Positions 34,331 through 46,148 are shown, counted from the stretch's first letter. The stretch is 64,000 bases of DNA from Laburnicola sp. R22_1 (GCA_014281115.1 JACONQ010000011.1:868001-932000), one strand, 5' to 3'. The notes: generated from the letters alone by a model not told the origin. Program-made: numbers and translations.

Positions 34331-37100
34331 CGGTTCCTCAATAACGACTGGAAGAGCTACCCACTGTTGTACCCAAACGAAGGCCATGTCAGTCCATATT
34401 TGATCAAGAAAAGCGAATGACAAACGAAAGCAAGTTTCGAGTAACTTCGATGCGATTGCATTAATGAAACACACAACGTACCTAGACCTATAACAAAGCA
34501 ATTGATGATGGGAGTGGCTAGCCGGAATGGCTGACAACCGAAGGAGGAAGGCTGTGGGAGACGGGCTTCGCAAGGAGTATACCAATGGGATAAAAAGATC
34601 CGAGTGGAAGAGTGTAAAAAATGAAGCGAACCCCAGGTGACAATGGGGGAAGATGAACAACAACGGACGAGGTACCGCCAGGATAAGAAGGCTCGCTTGG
34701 AGCGGAACGAATACGATGGTCGAAAGTGCGTGGCCACTCAGATGGCAAAGGTAGTTTTCGACACCTTATGAGGTTGGGGGACGCAACGACACTGATGATG
34801 AGAAGGGAAAAGCGTGAACGTGGGTCGTACCTTAGAGGCCGGAAGGGCGAAGAAGCTGGAGGAGGGTTCGCTAGGCGGCCCAATATGAGTGGGAATGCCG
34901 CACGAGGCTTGACAAGCCTGCTGCTTCAATTGCCTCTCGGTGGAGTGGCTCTCTGGGGTCTGATTGGATCCGGGACCACGAGGTTGTGGCTGTTGGAATG
35001 GCTGCGGAGCGACAGGGGCCGAACCGGTGTTCTGGAGGCGAATTGATCCTCAAAGCAGTGAACAGGGCGAAATGGGGGCTGACATGTGAACGCGATGAAG
35101 ACAGATGGCATTGTTTCGGGTGAGGGCGCGGTAGGAGTGTGGCGAGTAGGCGACTTCCTAGACTGCCTCTGGACCGATGGCTGATCCTGGACCACTTCTG
35201 CACAGCTTAGCGGACCCGTTGCTCTAAATCTACCCTGCAGAAGTGCTAAACTAATGGGTATGTGCCAAGTTGACAAAGCGTCTATAGTCAAGAAGCTTCA
35301 AGAATTTGCAGAAGTGCTGTGGCATGAAACGATGCAAAGTTGGCCAGCAAGGCAGAACCCTTTTACGCCCTCAGGGGTGTTGGCTTATCTTTTTGCAATT
35401 GGTTACAAGGCGTGAAGTAGTCTCATGGGCCGCTCCGAAGGAGTCCCTGATGCGGCCAGGACGGCCAATGAACATGATTACAGTGCTGGCGGAGAAGGAT
35501 ACGAAGAGCACAGACTCATCCAAGAGCAGTTCCACCGTGGATCAGCGCGCCGCGTGGCTCGTTATGCCACAATGACGAGACAGGCGTGGACGGAGCTAGA
35601 CGAGCCTAGACGAAGGGTGAGGGACCAGTGCGAGTGGCGAGTGCCGTCACGAAAGCCCAAGTGCCGACCCGCGCTACATGTCCTAGCCGGTGCAATGTAC
35701 ATGCCAAACACCACGGCCTCATTGGCCCAAAGCGTGTCAGAGTCCATAACAATCAATAGGCACTCGGCACTGGCTCGGCGGGCCCATAGACGGCACGACG
35801 TCCGACCGTTTCGCATGCTGTTGTGGGCGGGACTGTTGTGGCCGCAAGCAGGACGCACTGCCAGACCCTTGCCACCAGTCCGGCCTGGCCGCCGGCTCGT
35901 CAGGACGACGTTCATCCTTCTGACCGGGATCGACAACACAGCCACGACTGTTGCCAGCAGATGCGGTACCGACACGGACGAAACGCATGCCAGGCGACGA
36001 GACTGCTGCCGGCTGGCGATTCTGTGAGACAGCGGAACAGTGCCAGAGGACGACGGTTTGACAAGCGAGAGACACGCCGTCAGGCTTCCGCACGGCAATA
36101 CGACGGGAAGCATGGACGCCGGATTGTCCATGTGCCGCTATGGGAATGCCCATGGGTTTTGAAAAACCGGTCGTCGAGTGTGGGTGCTTTTTCCGCCGAC
36201 AGGGGCCGCGCCAAGTGTCGAACCCTCCACGCGCCACTTGGAAAAAATGCCTCTGACGTCAAGTGTGGCGTCAGGGTCCAACGACAAGCTTGCGCTGACA
36301 GCCAGATTGGTTTGAGACGCCGACGCTGTCGCAATAATTCGCAGTCTCGTAGTGCGAATCGCTCTCTGTGAGAGTCGCCTGCCGATGTCTGTCCCTTGGA
36401 TCGTACGATTATGGGAGAGGGAAGGTAACATGGTCATCCGCCCGCACCGCCGCATGACGGGAAGAAAGTTCAAGAGACGACTCTGGGCCTAGACAACATC
36501 TCTCCTCGTCATGCCTTTGCCACCTAGCATCTCACGCAACCATCCCGCTAAAGGCGCTGGCCGGGCCCTGATGGCCTTTTCCCCTGGCGATCCTATAAAT
36601 CCCCGCCACCTACAAGCGTTCTAGATCTGGACCGTTTTTGATTCCGCGTTTAGCACAGCCTGTCATGGGAGGCCTTGTCATGTAGGTCGCTCGTGTAACG
36701 TCCGAGCACAAGCAAGACATGCTGCTTATTAGGCGTCTCCGAGCCGCCTTCCATGTCATTCCGTCGTCTAGACGACATCACCCTACTTCCAATACACTCG
36801 TAGAACTCTGAAACACCGCCTTCTCGCTTAACGCGTTGGTAATTGGCAAACGATTCCGGGCAGCCCAACTTCCGACTTGCTCCAACAAACTTGACGGGTC
36901 TTGGTTTTCTCAACCCCCCATGGTCTTGTGACGGATGAGAAAATCCAATATTTTCCCCTGGCAAGCTGCTGTCTTCTCGCTCCACTAGGACCCTGCTTCG
37001 CATGCACTGAGTATATCATCTCGGCATGGCCGAGATCAACAGAAAACGTGCAGCATTCCCTAAGATGACCGGAAAGCTAGCTGGGACACGCTCGAGGCGC
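34331..37100. other. 2.8 kb gap between two same-strand genes
   Basis: The gap is GC-rich around 35.4-36.3 kb. Overlapping frames up to 200 codons exist on both strands without domains. A TATA-type sequence, CCTATAAAT, lies at about 36590 on the plus strand, with no clear gene after it. A 60-codon plus frame at 37026-37208 is mostly antisense to the last exon of the hydrolase gene. I see nothing I can call. Confidence 0.35.
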
Positions 37101-38132
37101 TCATTTCGTGACGTGTTCGGAAAGAAAGCCATCGATATAAGCAAAATATCCAGGCTCTGCGACGGAATCGTTGTGCGTACCGTTCGGCAGCTCCCGCCAA
37201 ATCTTTGATTTTGAGCGACATATTTGAAATAGTTTGCTCATGTGTGAGGGGCTGGAGATATCAGTACTTGAATGGTGCCTGTAAGGTCAACACCTACGGA
37301 ACGATCTCGTCTTGGAGGCCACTCAAGAATAGTATAGGCACGTTTGTGATCTGCGGGAGCATTTCATCACTCGGCCAGACCTGATGGCAGAAAATCGCCA
37401 GATACTTGGCGGGTGGTAGGGCCCTAAACTTGTCAATCCGTCGTCTGAGACTTCGGCGAGGGTATACTCACGAAGGAATCATCTTGCGCATTGAGGTGAA
37501 AGTATTTTCCAGAATTATCCCCGCAATGTCACCGTTCTTCTGGTTCTTGGCAGCCAGACCAATGGAGACTGCACCTCCCAAGCTCTGTCCATACAGTACT
37601 ATGCGTGTGCTCCGAAGCTCGTGCCTGTTTCTGATATAATCCAGCCCTGTCTGCGCGTCGATGTTTATGCCCTTTTCGTTCGGTGTTCCTGTCGAAAGCC
37701 CATAGCCACGGTATTGCAACATGAATACGTTACAACCCAGCTCCTCTGCCAGCACTTTGGCTATAGGCAACCGGTATCCGATGTTACCAGCGTTGCCATG
37801 GAACATCAGCAGCGTCACATTGCGTGCATGTGCTCTGTTCGCGCGGATATAAAAGACGCTTAGCGATTCTCCATCGGGTGTGGGAATGAAGAGTTCTTCG
37901 AAGTCCGGTATGCCAAACTGTGCAGGTCGAGGGACATTGGTGCGCGCGTCGGGAGGGAAGTTCCTTGCGTATATGATCTCGCTGGCAATGTTAGAACGAG
38001 TAGAGCTAGTTGTACAAGAGCAACATACTTTTGCTTAAAATAGAGAAGTCCACTGAGCAACGCAGCGACACCAGAAGATGCTATCAAGGGAATGCGAAGG
38101 TAGGAGAGGAAAGACTCAAGAGCGGCGCCCAT
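37101..38132 (-). CDS. Bem46/ABHD13-type alpha/beta hydrolase
   Basis: Membrane-anchored serine hydrolase of the Bem46 family; its natural substrate is not known. Exons are 38132-38029, 37981-37472, 37423-37298 and 37251-37101 (296 residues). An N-terminal hydrophobic segment (IPLIASSGVAALLSGLLYF) is a likely signal anchor. The hydrolase core shows the oxyanion motif LLMFHGNAGNIGYRL, YRGYGLSTG and the nucleophile elbow LYGQSLGGAVSIGLA. The acid in SGLQDEIVPPSHM is completed across intron 3, and the catalytic His is in NGTHNDSV. Introns use donors GTATGT, GTGAGT and GTAGGT. The last exon (IWRELPNGTHND to FLSEHVTK) is needed for the catalytic His. An ATG at 38156 would add eight residues. Confidence 0.93.
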
Positions 38133-38395
38133 GCTGTGCTGGCGGCGGCGACGCACTGGTAGGCGGCTGGCCGAGCGACGGATCGTTCAAATGGGATAGG
38201 GGCAAAGGTTGGTTGCAAGTGAGCGCGAGCCGAGGTAGAAGAATAGGAATCTCGACTGCTGCGCACGAAGTAAAGAGTGCACATGGGCTGGATCGAGTTC
38301 GATACAGTCGCCAAGCTGGGGAAGGTACGGCGGGCTCTAAGAACTAGTTGTGCAGGCGCGGCTGGAGCGCGTCTTCGCAAGCACTACGCTCAGGA
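38133..38395. promoter_or_regulatory. Upstream region of the Bem46-like gene
   Basis: Upstream sequence shared between the hydrolase (minus) and PRE3 (plus), interrupted on the PRE3 side by a dispersed repeat. No named site. Confidence 0.35.
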
Positions 38396-38500
38396 ACCAT
38401 GTGTTGCCCTAGGATAGGTAAATCACAAGACTCATAGGACAAAAGTCTAAGTACTATGTATTGCCCTAGGATAGGTAATACAAAGGTTAACTATAATCGA
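38396..38500. repeat. Dispersed short repeat, internally duplicated copy
   Basis: The sequence TTGCCCTAGGATAGGTAA occurs twice, 57 bases apart (about 38404 and 38461). Positions 38434-38484 match 19831-19881 over 51 bases with a few differences, all transitions. It lies in the promoter region of PRE3. Confidence 0.75.
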
Positions 38501-38746
38501 ACTTTTTAGCTGAAGGCCTCACGAATTGTTGCATCGCGCGGTGCCCAGTCGCAGGGGCGCCAGGGCGCCGGGGATGGATTGGTCACGTGATGAAGCTTGG
38601 ACCACATACAGTTGACCGACGCAGCTGTGGCTGCCTCTCCAATCTTCGTTGTCGCACCCGTCACCCACCGAACACCTCTACAGCTCAAAATCATATCAAC
38701 GCATTTTCCACGCCCTAAAATTCCCTCCGGCTCAACGAACATCACG

Positions 38747-39641
38747 ATGGTTACGGGCATGCTGGGAGAAGGTAAAACCGCCGATAGTCCATACTAGCTC
38801 GAAGCTCGCTCGTAGCTCACTCGTTGTAGATGGCATCCACGTCGACATGAACCACCTGAAGAAGGGCGAGGTCAAGTAGGATACCCACATGTTGCAAATC
38901 CGCACGCTTGCTAATTGACCCTCGCAGCCTCGGCACGTCCATGTTCGTTAATTCGCCGCCCTTGCCGCCTACGACATCTAACCGTGAGCAGCATGGCAAT
39001 CAATTTCAAAGACGGTGTTATACTAGGCGCGGATAGCAGAACGACCACGGGTGCATACATCGCGAACCGAGTCACAGACAAGCTCACACAAGTACATGAC
39101 ACAATATGGTGCTGTCGTTCGGGTTCAGCGGCAGACACACAGGCCGTCGCAGACATTGTTCACTACCACCTCGGCATGTACGGCATCACAAATGACGAGG
39201 CTCCGACTACCCAGACGGCGGCCGCCATATTCCAGGAGTTGTGCTATGCGAACAAGGACTCGCTCTCGTAGGTCTCAGGCATATGTATATATGCATCAGC
39301 GGGGCTAACATGGGCATAGTGCCGGTATGATCATTGCTGGATACGACCATAGGCACGGCGGACAGGTGTACTCAATACCTCTCGGCGGCTCTCTACACAA
39401 GCAGTCGTATGCAATCGGCGGCTCGGGGTCAACTTATATCTACGGATACTGCGACGCAAACTGGCAAGAGAATATGACGGAGGCTGAGGGAGTCAAGTTC
39501 GTCAAGGGTGCGCTTTCGGAAGCTATCAAGTGGGATGGCAGCTCTGGTGGGGTCATCCGCATGGTGGTGTTGACTGCGCGGGGCGCGCAACGGCACCTGT
39601 ACTTGCCCGACCAGCAGTACAGAGGGCCAGGCCCCCAGTAG
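38747..39641 (+). CDS. PRE3: Proteasome subunit beta type-1 (caspase-like), Pre3
   Basis: Catalytic beta-1 subunit of the 20S proteasome, cleaving after acidic residues. The five-exon model is 38747-38771, 38830-38875, 38928-38942, 38992-39267 and 39320-39641 (227 residues). Joined, it reads [18 protein letters not shown] then [18 protein letters not shown], matching the yeast Pre3 propeptide and mature start. The mature enzyme begins at the Thr after Gly, the nucleophile. Further family blocks are [39 protein letters not shown] and [17 protein letters not shown]. Exon 3 is only 15 bases and encodes the cleavage site and the catalytic Thr. All flanking introns have GT and AG ends. The first exon (MVTGMLGE) is the least certain part; the rest is firm. 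Confidence 0.93.
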
Positions 39642-40614
39642 AGGGAGAGTGATGGTAGAAACGGCTGCAGGGTAATCGGTATTGCGGGTGCGGCGCGGAC
39701 CTTGACGTCGTCGGCATGTTGCCGACTGCGGGCTACGGATGCCAGTGTCGGCGGGGTGTCAAGAAGCCCGCCGTAGCACATCCGTTGGAGAGCGTCATGT
39801 ACGTAGTCCTCTTCTTTGCTACCTACACAGGTATCGGTACCCGTAGCCAAGAGATTCCGCAGCCAAGCAGAACGCAAATACAACCAATGAGATGCACGCC
39901 TGGGCCCATACCGTCAGCGCCTTCACATGGGGGCGTCAAGCAAGCGAAATCGCGTAGCAGGACATGAAACTCCAGCTGCATAATGAGCGAATGCATGCCT
40001 GTCCCGTGTTGTATTTCCTACAGAGGTAGAGAAGCCAGAGCGTCGGACCGCGGCCTATCTGTCGACGCAGCGCTCGGCACCGGGCAAGGGAAGCCAGCCT
40101 GCGCGCGCGGCGCCATTTTATAACGACTAAGCCCACCTCCCCACGGGCCCTCAAACATCCACATCCTCGTCGCTCAACACCATCACCGCCCTGCCCGCCT
40201 TCATTCTGCTCTCCCTGCCCCCCTGCGTTGCGCCGTCCAATTGATTTTGGCTACGGCGAGCTGGACTCGAGGCATGCTCACCGTCTGCCGCTACTGAGCC
40301 GAACCTAGGGGCCTCCAAGCATCCGCAGGGCTCTTATCGCAGAGGCACGCCTGTCACTCGACTCGACACACTGCCGCCCGGCTCTGCACCCGAGCAGACT
40401 CACGCTCCTTCACCCCGACCCCGTGCTATTCCCATACCCGTCCTCTCTCCGCGTCACCTCCGCTGGAGTTCGCCCGCGTCCCTGTAGCCGATATCAACCG
40501 CAGCCGACACGCCTTGCGCAAGCGCACATCTGTGCATTTCTTCGCGCGCCTGCCACAAAGCAACATTTGCTCTATCGGATATTCGATACCCAATAGCACG
40601 CCGACTATCGCGGA
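39642..40614. promoter_or_regulatory. PRE3 3' flank and cyclin gene upstream region
   Basis: Nearly 1 kb without a supported gene. Overlapping frames occur at 39716-40154. The 400 bases before 40615 are C-rich and probably form a promoter and 5' leader. Confidence 0.4.
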
Positions 40615-42044
40615 ATGGGATCGATCGTGGTCACCGAATTTGGTGGCAACCACTTTCACAGCATGTTTGGCGGCAGCCACCAGCAGACGCAAGAGTCGCC
40701 CGCGGTGAGCCACACGCCGGTACGTCCCTCACCGCAGGCGAGCGCGAACCCGCCAGTGCGTGTGATACCCTCTACAGACGTGCCCATGGTCGACTCGGGG
40801 GCACCACCCGGTAGCTCGACGCCGACATTGCGGCAGCAGACAACATCTGAAGAGAGCGCTGTGTCACAACAATCAGTACAACCACCGCCAAGTCCGCGTT
40901 TCGGACCCCAGCAGCAAATACCTACAGCCGGAGAATTTGCGTTTGCGAACACTCGGCCGGTGCCTGAATCAGTATCATCCTCAGCTCAGCCGTCGCCAGC
41001 AGCTTCGTTGCGCTCTCCGCAGGACGCATCGACAGCATCTCCACGACGCATCAAGGTCAAGAGTTTGTCTCACATTCAGACCTTTGCTACGGACGAATCC
41101 AGCCCCTTCTCCCAAACTCGCTCTTTGTCACGCCGGCAACGGAGAGACCCGAGCGACGCAGGACCGCAGTATGAGATCAGCGATATGCCAGTGGCAGACA
41201 TCATCGAGATGGTGGCTGGTCTACTCACCAAGATAACGACCACAAACGACCGGCAGCATGAGCACCTGCACCGTCAGATTCCACCGCCCGAGGGGGCGTC
41301 CGGTCTCAGCCAACAGACCACCAGTGTCCTTGCTTTCCACGGAAAGAATGTGCCCAGTATTTCCATTCTCAGTTATCTCAGCCGTATCCACAAATACTGT
41401 CCTACTACTTACGAAGTTTTTCTCAGCCTTCTGGTCTATTTCGACAGAATGACCGAAAAGGTGAATGCAGGCCCCATGCTCAGTCTACGGCAAGCGAACC
41501 AACAGTCGCTTGACCGTGCCGGAAATGAGGCCGATTCTTCTAACTCGTCTACAACCTTGGTCAATGCTCAGGACCTTTCGTGCCCCTCTGTACAAGCAGA
41601 GACTCCTCCTCCATCTGGTTCCTTGGGTAAACCTGCAGAAGCACCTATCCGAGATTCTCAGCCACCTTCTCCGCCTCACCAGGATCTAGATTCCGACCCG
41701 TATAACTTGTCGCACTTTTTCGTAGTGGACAGCTTTAACATCCATCGTCTTGTCATTGCTGGTGTTACTTGTGCAAGCAAGTTCTTCTCAGACGTATTTT
41801 ATACAAATTCAAGATACGCAAAGGTGAGATCCCACAATCAATTATGTGGAACCCAAATTAAACCATGCAGGTTGGCGGCCTTCCTTTGGTGGAGCTGAAC
41901 CATCTGGAATTGCAATTTCTTCTTTTGAACGACTTCCGGCTTGCAGTTCCCTTGGAAGAGATGGAAGCATATGGCACAATGCTGGTTGAATTCTATGCAC
42001 GCGAAGTTGCTGAGCAACACGACCGACAGGCGGGGAGAGCGTAA
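40615..42044 (+). CDS. Pho80-like cyclin (Pho85-type CDK partner)
   Basis: Predicted cyclin of the Pho80/Pcl6-7 (PREG) group, which activates a Pho85-type kinase in nutrient and phosphate signalling. Exon 1 is 40615-41823 and exon 2 is 41871-42044 (460 residues). The first ~180 residues are Ser/Pro/Gln-rich and disordered, with many SP sites that could be CDK targets. The cyclin box begins near DMPVADIIEMVAGLLTKITT. It continues through VPSISILSYLSRIHKYCPTT and FFVVDSFNIHRLVIAGVTCA. It closes after the intron (donor GTGAGA) with YAKVGGLPLVELNHLELQFL and NDFRLAVPLEEMEAYG. A Ser/Pro-rich insertion of about 80 residues interrupts the cyclin box, as in other filamentous fungal members. Exon 2 is required for the last two helices. 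Confidence 0.9.
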
Positions 42045-43218
42045 TTAGAAACACTGATTTCACAACAGAGGAAACCCAGCAGAGGCGTATGCGTGAAGGC
42101 GGGAGCCCCACCAGTGACGTGCCGAGTTTGAACTCGAGAGCATGGATCGATCTACGCTTGATACTGTTACGGGGCAGGGGCTGGGTAATGAAGCATTACG
42201 AGCTCGGTAGTCCTACATCATGATTTTTGAACTTTTTTTCTTCATTTGGGGGAGGTCGTTTTCTCGTCTTAAAGCGAGATAGATAGATATCCTTCCCAAC
42301 GTCAGCGGTCACCTCCTTAAGTTTCCTTGACTATGTTCGGTTCTCTTTCTGAGCAGCTACATCCACTCGTTACTTGACGCAGGTGGCGTGTGGATGCGGT
42401 GCGTGTGATCTGGAGGGGCGGGTGCGCATGAGCGGCTTTTACAGCGCTCGCTTTACGATTATGCTTTTTATGACTTGGCGAGTCTTTCTGTTACGGAACT
42501 TCGTGCTTAGGTATGGGTTATTAGAGGTGTAGCAACGGAGTACTTCTTTTGGGCGATAATGGAAATTTGATTTTACGTCTTGGCCTGCTTCTACTTGACG
42601 TGGCATTCATTGTGTCAGATAGGTTTGAACTTTTGGTGCAATCAGATCGCAAATAATCAGCAATGAGCCATAGCTTCTGGATGAACGGTGACAGATGAAC
42701 CGGAGGGGCTCCTCGGGACACTAGACGATCTAGATCTCTTAGATTATAATGGGGCCAGTTCTCCCTCCTTAGATAATCCAGGGGTAGCTTACGCCGCTGC
42801 GCTTTGGCCCTTTACGACCCCCAAAATGCCCAGAGGAGGATTACGGGACTAGAACGATTAAGGGTCCAGTCCCTGTCCTTTTACAAGTTAGTCTCGTCCG
42901 AAGTCGATATGATTTCATAATCCCCAGTGTAGGATGTACCCGGTATCCGTGCCTCCCCCTGTGGCATCCTTTCTCTTCTCGGCGCGTTAGTTTCTCATTT
43001 CTTTTCTTTCCTCTTCTTTTCTTTCCTTCCCTTTCCCTTTTTCCTCCTTGACGTGCCTGTCGCTCGCTGTATGTTGTTGCTCTATTATTTTCTTTCTTAG
43101 TGTTTTTTTCTGTTTGGTTTAGTTCCGTTTCGTGTCGTTTCGTACCGTACTTAGTACCTTAGGTACCCCCCGTTCTCGTCGGACGAGGATCCCCGCCGAC
43201 GGTACGTACGTACGTACC
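42045..43218. promoter_or_regulatory. Intergenic region with pyrimidine-rich tract
   Basis: About 1.2 kb without a supported gene. A strong C/T tract (TTTCTTTCCTCTTC-type) covers about 42990-43090, in the position expected for the core promoter of the next gene. GTAC repeats follow at 43202-43218. Confidence 0.5.
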
Positions 43219-44360
43219 ATGACGAATCGGTCCTTCTTCTCGCCGGGGACCATCTTCCAATGCGTAGTCGTAGCCGTGCTGGGATACATACTCGCTGGCG
43301 CGCCTCTGGTGTCCATGATAACCGGGCACAATAACAAGAAGAGACCGCGGTATGGGGCGCTGCCGGAGCTGAGCAGAGAAAAGGTGGAGAGTTTGATTGT
43401 TCCGGAGGGGAATTTGAGCTGTGGCGGGCATGCGTTTGGGGGGGTGCATGTGGTGAGTCGGGAGCCGTTGGTGGTGTATATTGAGGGGTTTTTGGGGGCC
43501 GAGGAGGCGCAGCATGTTGTTGGGTTGAGGTGAGTTTTGGTGTGTTGTTTTTGGGTCTGGTGGGGGTGGGTGGATTGCTTGCTGGCTTGCTTGCTTGCAT
43601 GCATTTTGTATGTTGCGCTTGAATGCATACCTTGCCCGTGTGCATGATGTGTATTCATGCCATGGCCATGCATGTCTGGAACGCACCCGATCGATCCCCA
43701 TCTCCATACATACCCACCTTCCATCTCGTACGAATCTATAGTAACCACCCTCCAAGCGAACCGCACTTCACCCCCTCCACAGTCTGGACATCCAACACCG
43801 AACGCCTCGATCCCACCGTCCGCCTCTCGCAGAAAGCGCCCGTCCCGCGCTCCCCCACCGTCCGCTGCATCGAAGAGCGCGCCCGCGCGTTCCAGGGCTG
43901 GCGGCCCTACGTCTTCGTCGAGAAGCTTTGGGCGCAAAAGTACGGGCCGGGAGGTCACTACTCGTATCATTATGATTGGGGGAATGCGGTGAGGGGCGCG
44001 GGCCGCATTAGTAGTTTTATGGTGTGGTTGGGGGACCAGTGTGAGGGGGGTGGGACGAGGTTTCCGAGGTTGGAGCGGCCTGTTGGGGGGAGTTGGTGTA
44101 AGTTTGTTGAGTGTGGGAATGAGGAGGGTGGCAAGGAAGGGGAGGGAGAGGAGAAGGGGGAGGATGGGTTGGGGGTGACGTTTAAGCCGATCAGGGGAAA
44201 TGCCGTGTATTGGGAGAACATGAAGCCGGATGGGACGGGGTATGAGGAGAGTTGGCATGCGGGACTTCCTGTGACGAGTGGGACGAAGATCGGGTTGAAT
44301 ATCTGGAGTTGGTATCAAGAGGGATATGATCCCCATCCGGCGCAAAGCGCGGAGGAATAA
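43219..44360 (+). CDS. Prolyl 4-hydroxylase-like 2OG-Fe(II) oxygenase
   Basis: Iron- and 2-oxoglutarate-dependent dioxygenase with a P4Hc-type fold; the substrate is unknown. Exon 1 is 43219-43529 and exon 2 is 43757-44360 (304 residues). An N-terminal hydrophobic stretch (TIFQCVVVAVLGYILAGAPL) is a likely signal anchor, suggesting an ER or Golgi location. The intron (227 bases, donor GTGAGT, chosen acceptor CCAAG) gives VVGLSEPHFTPSTVW. The iron ligands are the H-x-D in SYHYDWG and the distal His in ESWHAGLPV; the 2-oxoglutarate Lys is in SGTKIGLNIW. A Gly/Glu/Lys-rich insert (GGKEGEGEEKGED) lies before the distal His. An alternative acceptor 15 bases upstream would add five residues. An ATG at 43132 would extend the N-terminus. 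Confidence 0.87.
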
Positions 44361-44445
44361 TCGCATGAAATACATAGTCAAAGCTGAACAATAGCAACAC
44401 GTACATACGCTGCTACCTCCTACTGTCTTCGTCCTCTTCTTCGTC

Positions 44446-45326
44446 CTACTCTTCCTTCAGCTCCGCATACCTTGTGATGAATAGGTCCAAGATAGTCGGA
44501 AAACTATGCCAATACTCCCCCTTCTCTGCCACATTAGTTGCGAAGTTCCACTCTGCCATACCCTTCATCTGCGTCACCACCCAGCTGACCAGCTCATCCG
44601 GGATGTTTCCCATCGAGTGCAACATGATGGAAAAGGCGGAAGTGGGCAGATTGGTAGCGGTGTGGAAATTCTTGAGGGCGTTGAACTTCGTGGCATCGAT
44701 GAAATTGGCGAAAGTGTCTTCGAAAATTACGGTCGTGTTGGCGAGATCGAAGTAGTTCCATATGGGGTCTGGGAGTGTACCTGGATTATGCACTGCAGGA
44801 TTGCTAATCAGCATTTTTTGCAGAGGGACAGAAAGCGCGAAGATGCCGTACCGATGTGCCTCTCACCCATGCTTTTACTACTTACAACTGCATCCGTAGC
44901 CACTTCCAGATAGTTGTGCTTTTGCCAATGATACAAACCAGGTATCTCATCGAAGAAGATACCATCGACCGCCACCCGCGTATCATTCATCAGAGTCGGC
45001 CATAGCGACCATTGCCATATTTCTGCCAGTACGCTATCGAGATCCTTGTCGGTGTAATTCGTCGCGACGTACCCCAACGTCTTAATATTCGAGTAAGTCC
45101 TCAGTCTCGGTATCTCGTCGATATAAGCTTGTTCCGGCAAGCCCATCATGCAGGGGCCGCTACAAGGATTCAAAATAACGTGGAAGTTGAGGTTTGGGTT
45201 CTTGCTAGCTCTGTCGTGTCGTTAGCATATTATGCGGCTCAAGGAATTGTAAAATGCTGACTCCCAGTACAAAGGGTCCCAAGCTCCCGGCCAAGGATAG
45301 ATGTATAGCGGCAGAAGAATGGACAT
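44446..45326 (-). CDS. Spherulation-specific family 4 (spherulin-4) protein
   Basis: Member of the spherulin-4 family, TIM-barrel-like proteins named from slime-mould encystment and related to glycosidases; its biochemical role here is unknown. Exons are 45326-45262, 45210-44867 and 44792-44446 (251 residues). Family motifs are LLPLYIYPWPGAWDP at the start, FHVILNPCSGP, TLGYVATNYTDKDL, GIFFDEIPG and VHNPGTLPDP. The TVIFEDTF strand follows. Intron 1 uses donor GTCAGC with branch CTAAC. For intron 2 the donor GTGAGA was chosen because it joins SSKSM to VHNPGT in frame; an upstream GTAAGT does not keep frame. There is no signal peptide in this model, so it may be cytosolic. Convergent with the P4H-like gene, 85 bases away. 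Confidence 0.87.
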
Positions 45327-45983
45327 GTTGCGCAACAAACATCAATCATGGAAGGTTGAGTTCTGGTGCGCAGCGAACGAGGCCGAAACGTTTTTTGAAG
45401 TACCGGCGGCCTCGCCTTTAAACGCAATCCTAAATCCGTGCTCAAGCTGTATGTACTTTGGAAGTCGTATTGCGCGTGTCCAATCTTGGCTCTGCTGCAC
45501 ATACGTATTGTACCACACGCGCGGTGGCTCGCGGCAATCCATTGGCATTGTTCCAGAAGCGGTCGAGTGCGTGGCAAAGTCCCTTTTGGCAGTGCATGTT
45601 CATTTGGACAAATTGGGCTGCAGGGGTGCGGGTAAATGATGACGAAATTAGAACACCAGATAGGATAAAAGGAAATCCAGAGTCAGTAGAGGAGTAGAAA
45701 ATATTTCGCACAACAGCGAAGGACAATGCATGTCATTTGGGTATGTATCGTCAATGCTTGCTCCATTTCCGAACCACGCATTTAGGTAGAGCTTGATACG
45801 AACCAAACAAAGATTATATCAGCCACGTTGCTATACAGGTTCGAGCTTGCCAGAAAAATATTGTCTGGACGAAAGACTGCATCACAGACGCCGACACGAC
45901 CAATAGCCAGAGTGAAATGCAGAAGGCGAGGGCGTTTGCCGGCTGTAAACGCCTACTATACCTGGTGCGCTATGCGGTGGTGT
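45327..45983. other. Intergenic region, no supported gene
   Basis: Frames on both strands around 45340-45730 have no domain. I treat this as promoter of the spherulin-4 gene and distal 3' flank of the CobW gene. Confidence 0.4.
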
Positions 45984-46119
45984 TCAGCCACTCAATTCGA
46001 TAACAGTTGCAAGGTCAAACTCTTCAGTGAGGTCAATAAGACTCTTGAGGAAGTCGTTGGGGAGTGGTGCAACCCACAAGTGCTGTCCGAAGTTCGTCCC
46101 ACCACCAGGAAACTCTGGC
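45984..46119 (-). other. Possible alternative last exon of the CobW gene
   Basis: Just after the CobW stop codon, a minus-strand frame reads RPEFPGGGTNFGQHLWVAPL and then NDFLKSLIDLTEEFDLATVI, ending at a TGA. A donor GTATGA at 46248 and an acceptor at 46120 would splice it in frame onto LTVITGR, replacing the last 33 residues. No other gene could own it. It may be alternative splicing or a chance frame. Confidence 0.35.
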
Positions 46120-46148
46120 CTTGGAGAAGATATTCCAGTTCAGCGAGC

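Noticed and set aside
35562..36131. Overlapping 166-200 codon frames on both strands around 35.4-36.2 kb
   Set aside because: GC-rich DNA gives long chance frames; there is no domain, start context or splice evidence.
37026..37208. 60-codon plus-strand frame with basic residues
   Set aside because: Largely antisense to the final exon of the Bem46-like hydrolase, which is needed for its catalytic His.
43119..44381. 420-codon minus-strand frame
   Set aside because: Antisense to the whole oxygenase gene, whose iron ligands and frame are clear; the translation is low complexity.
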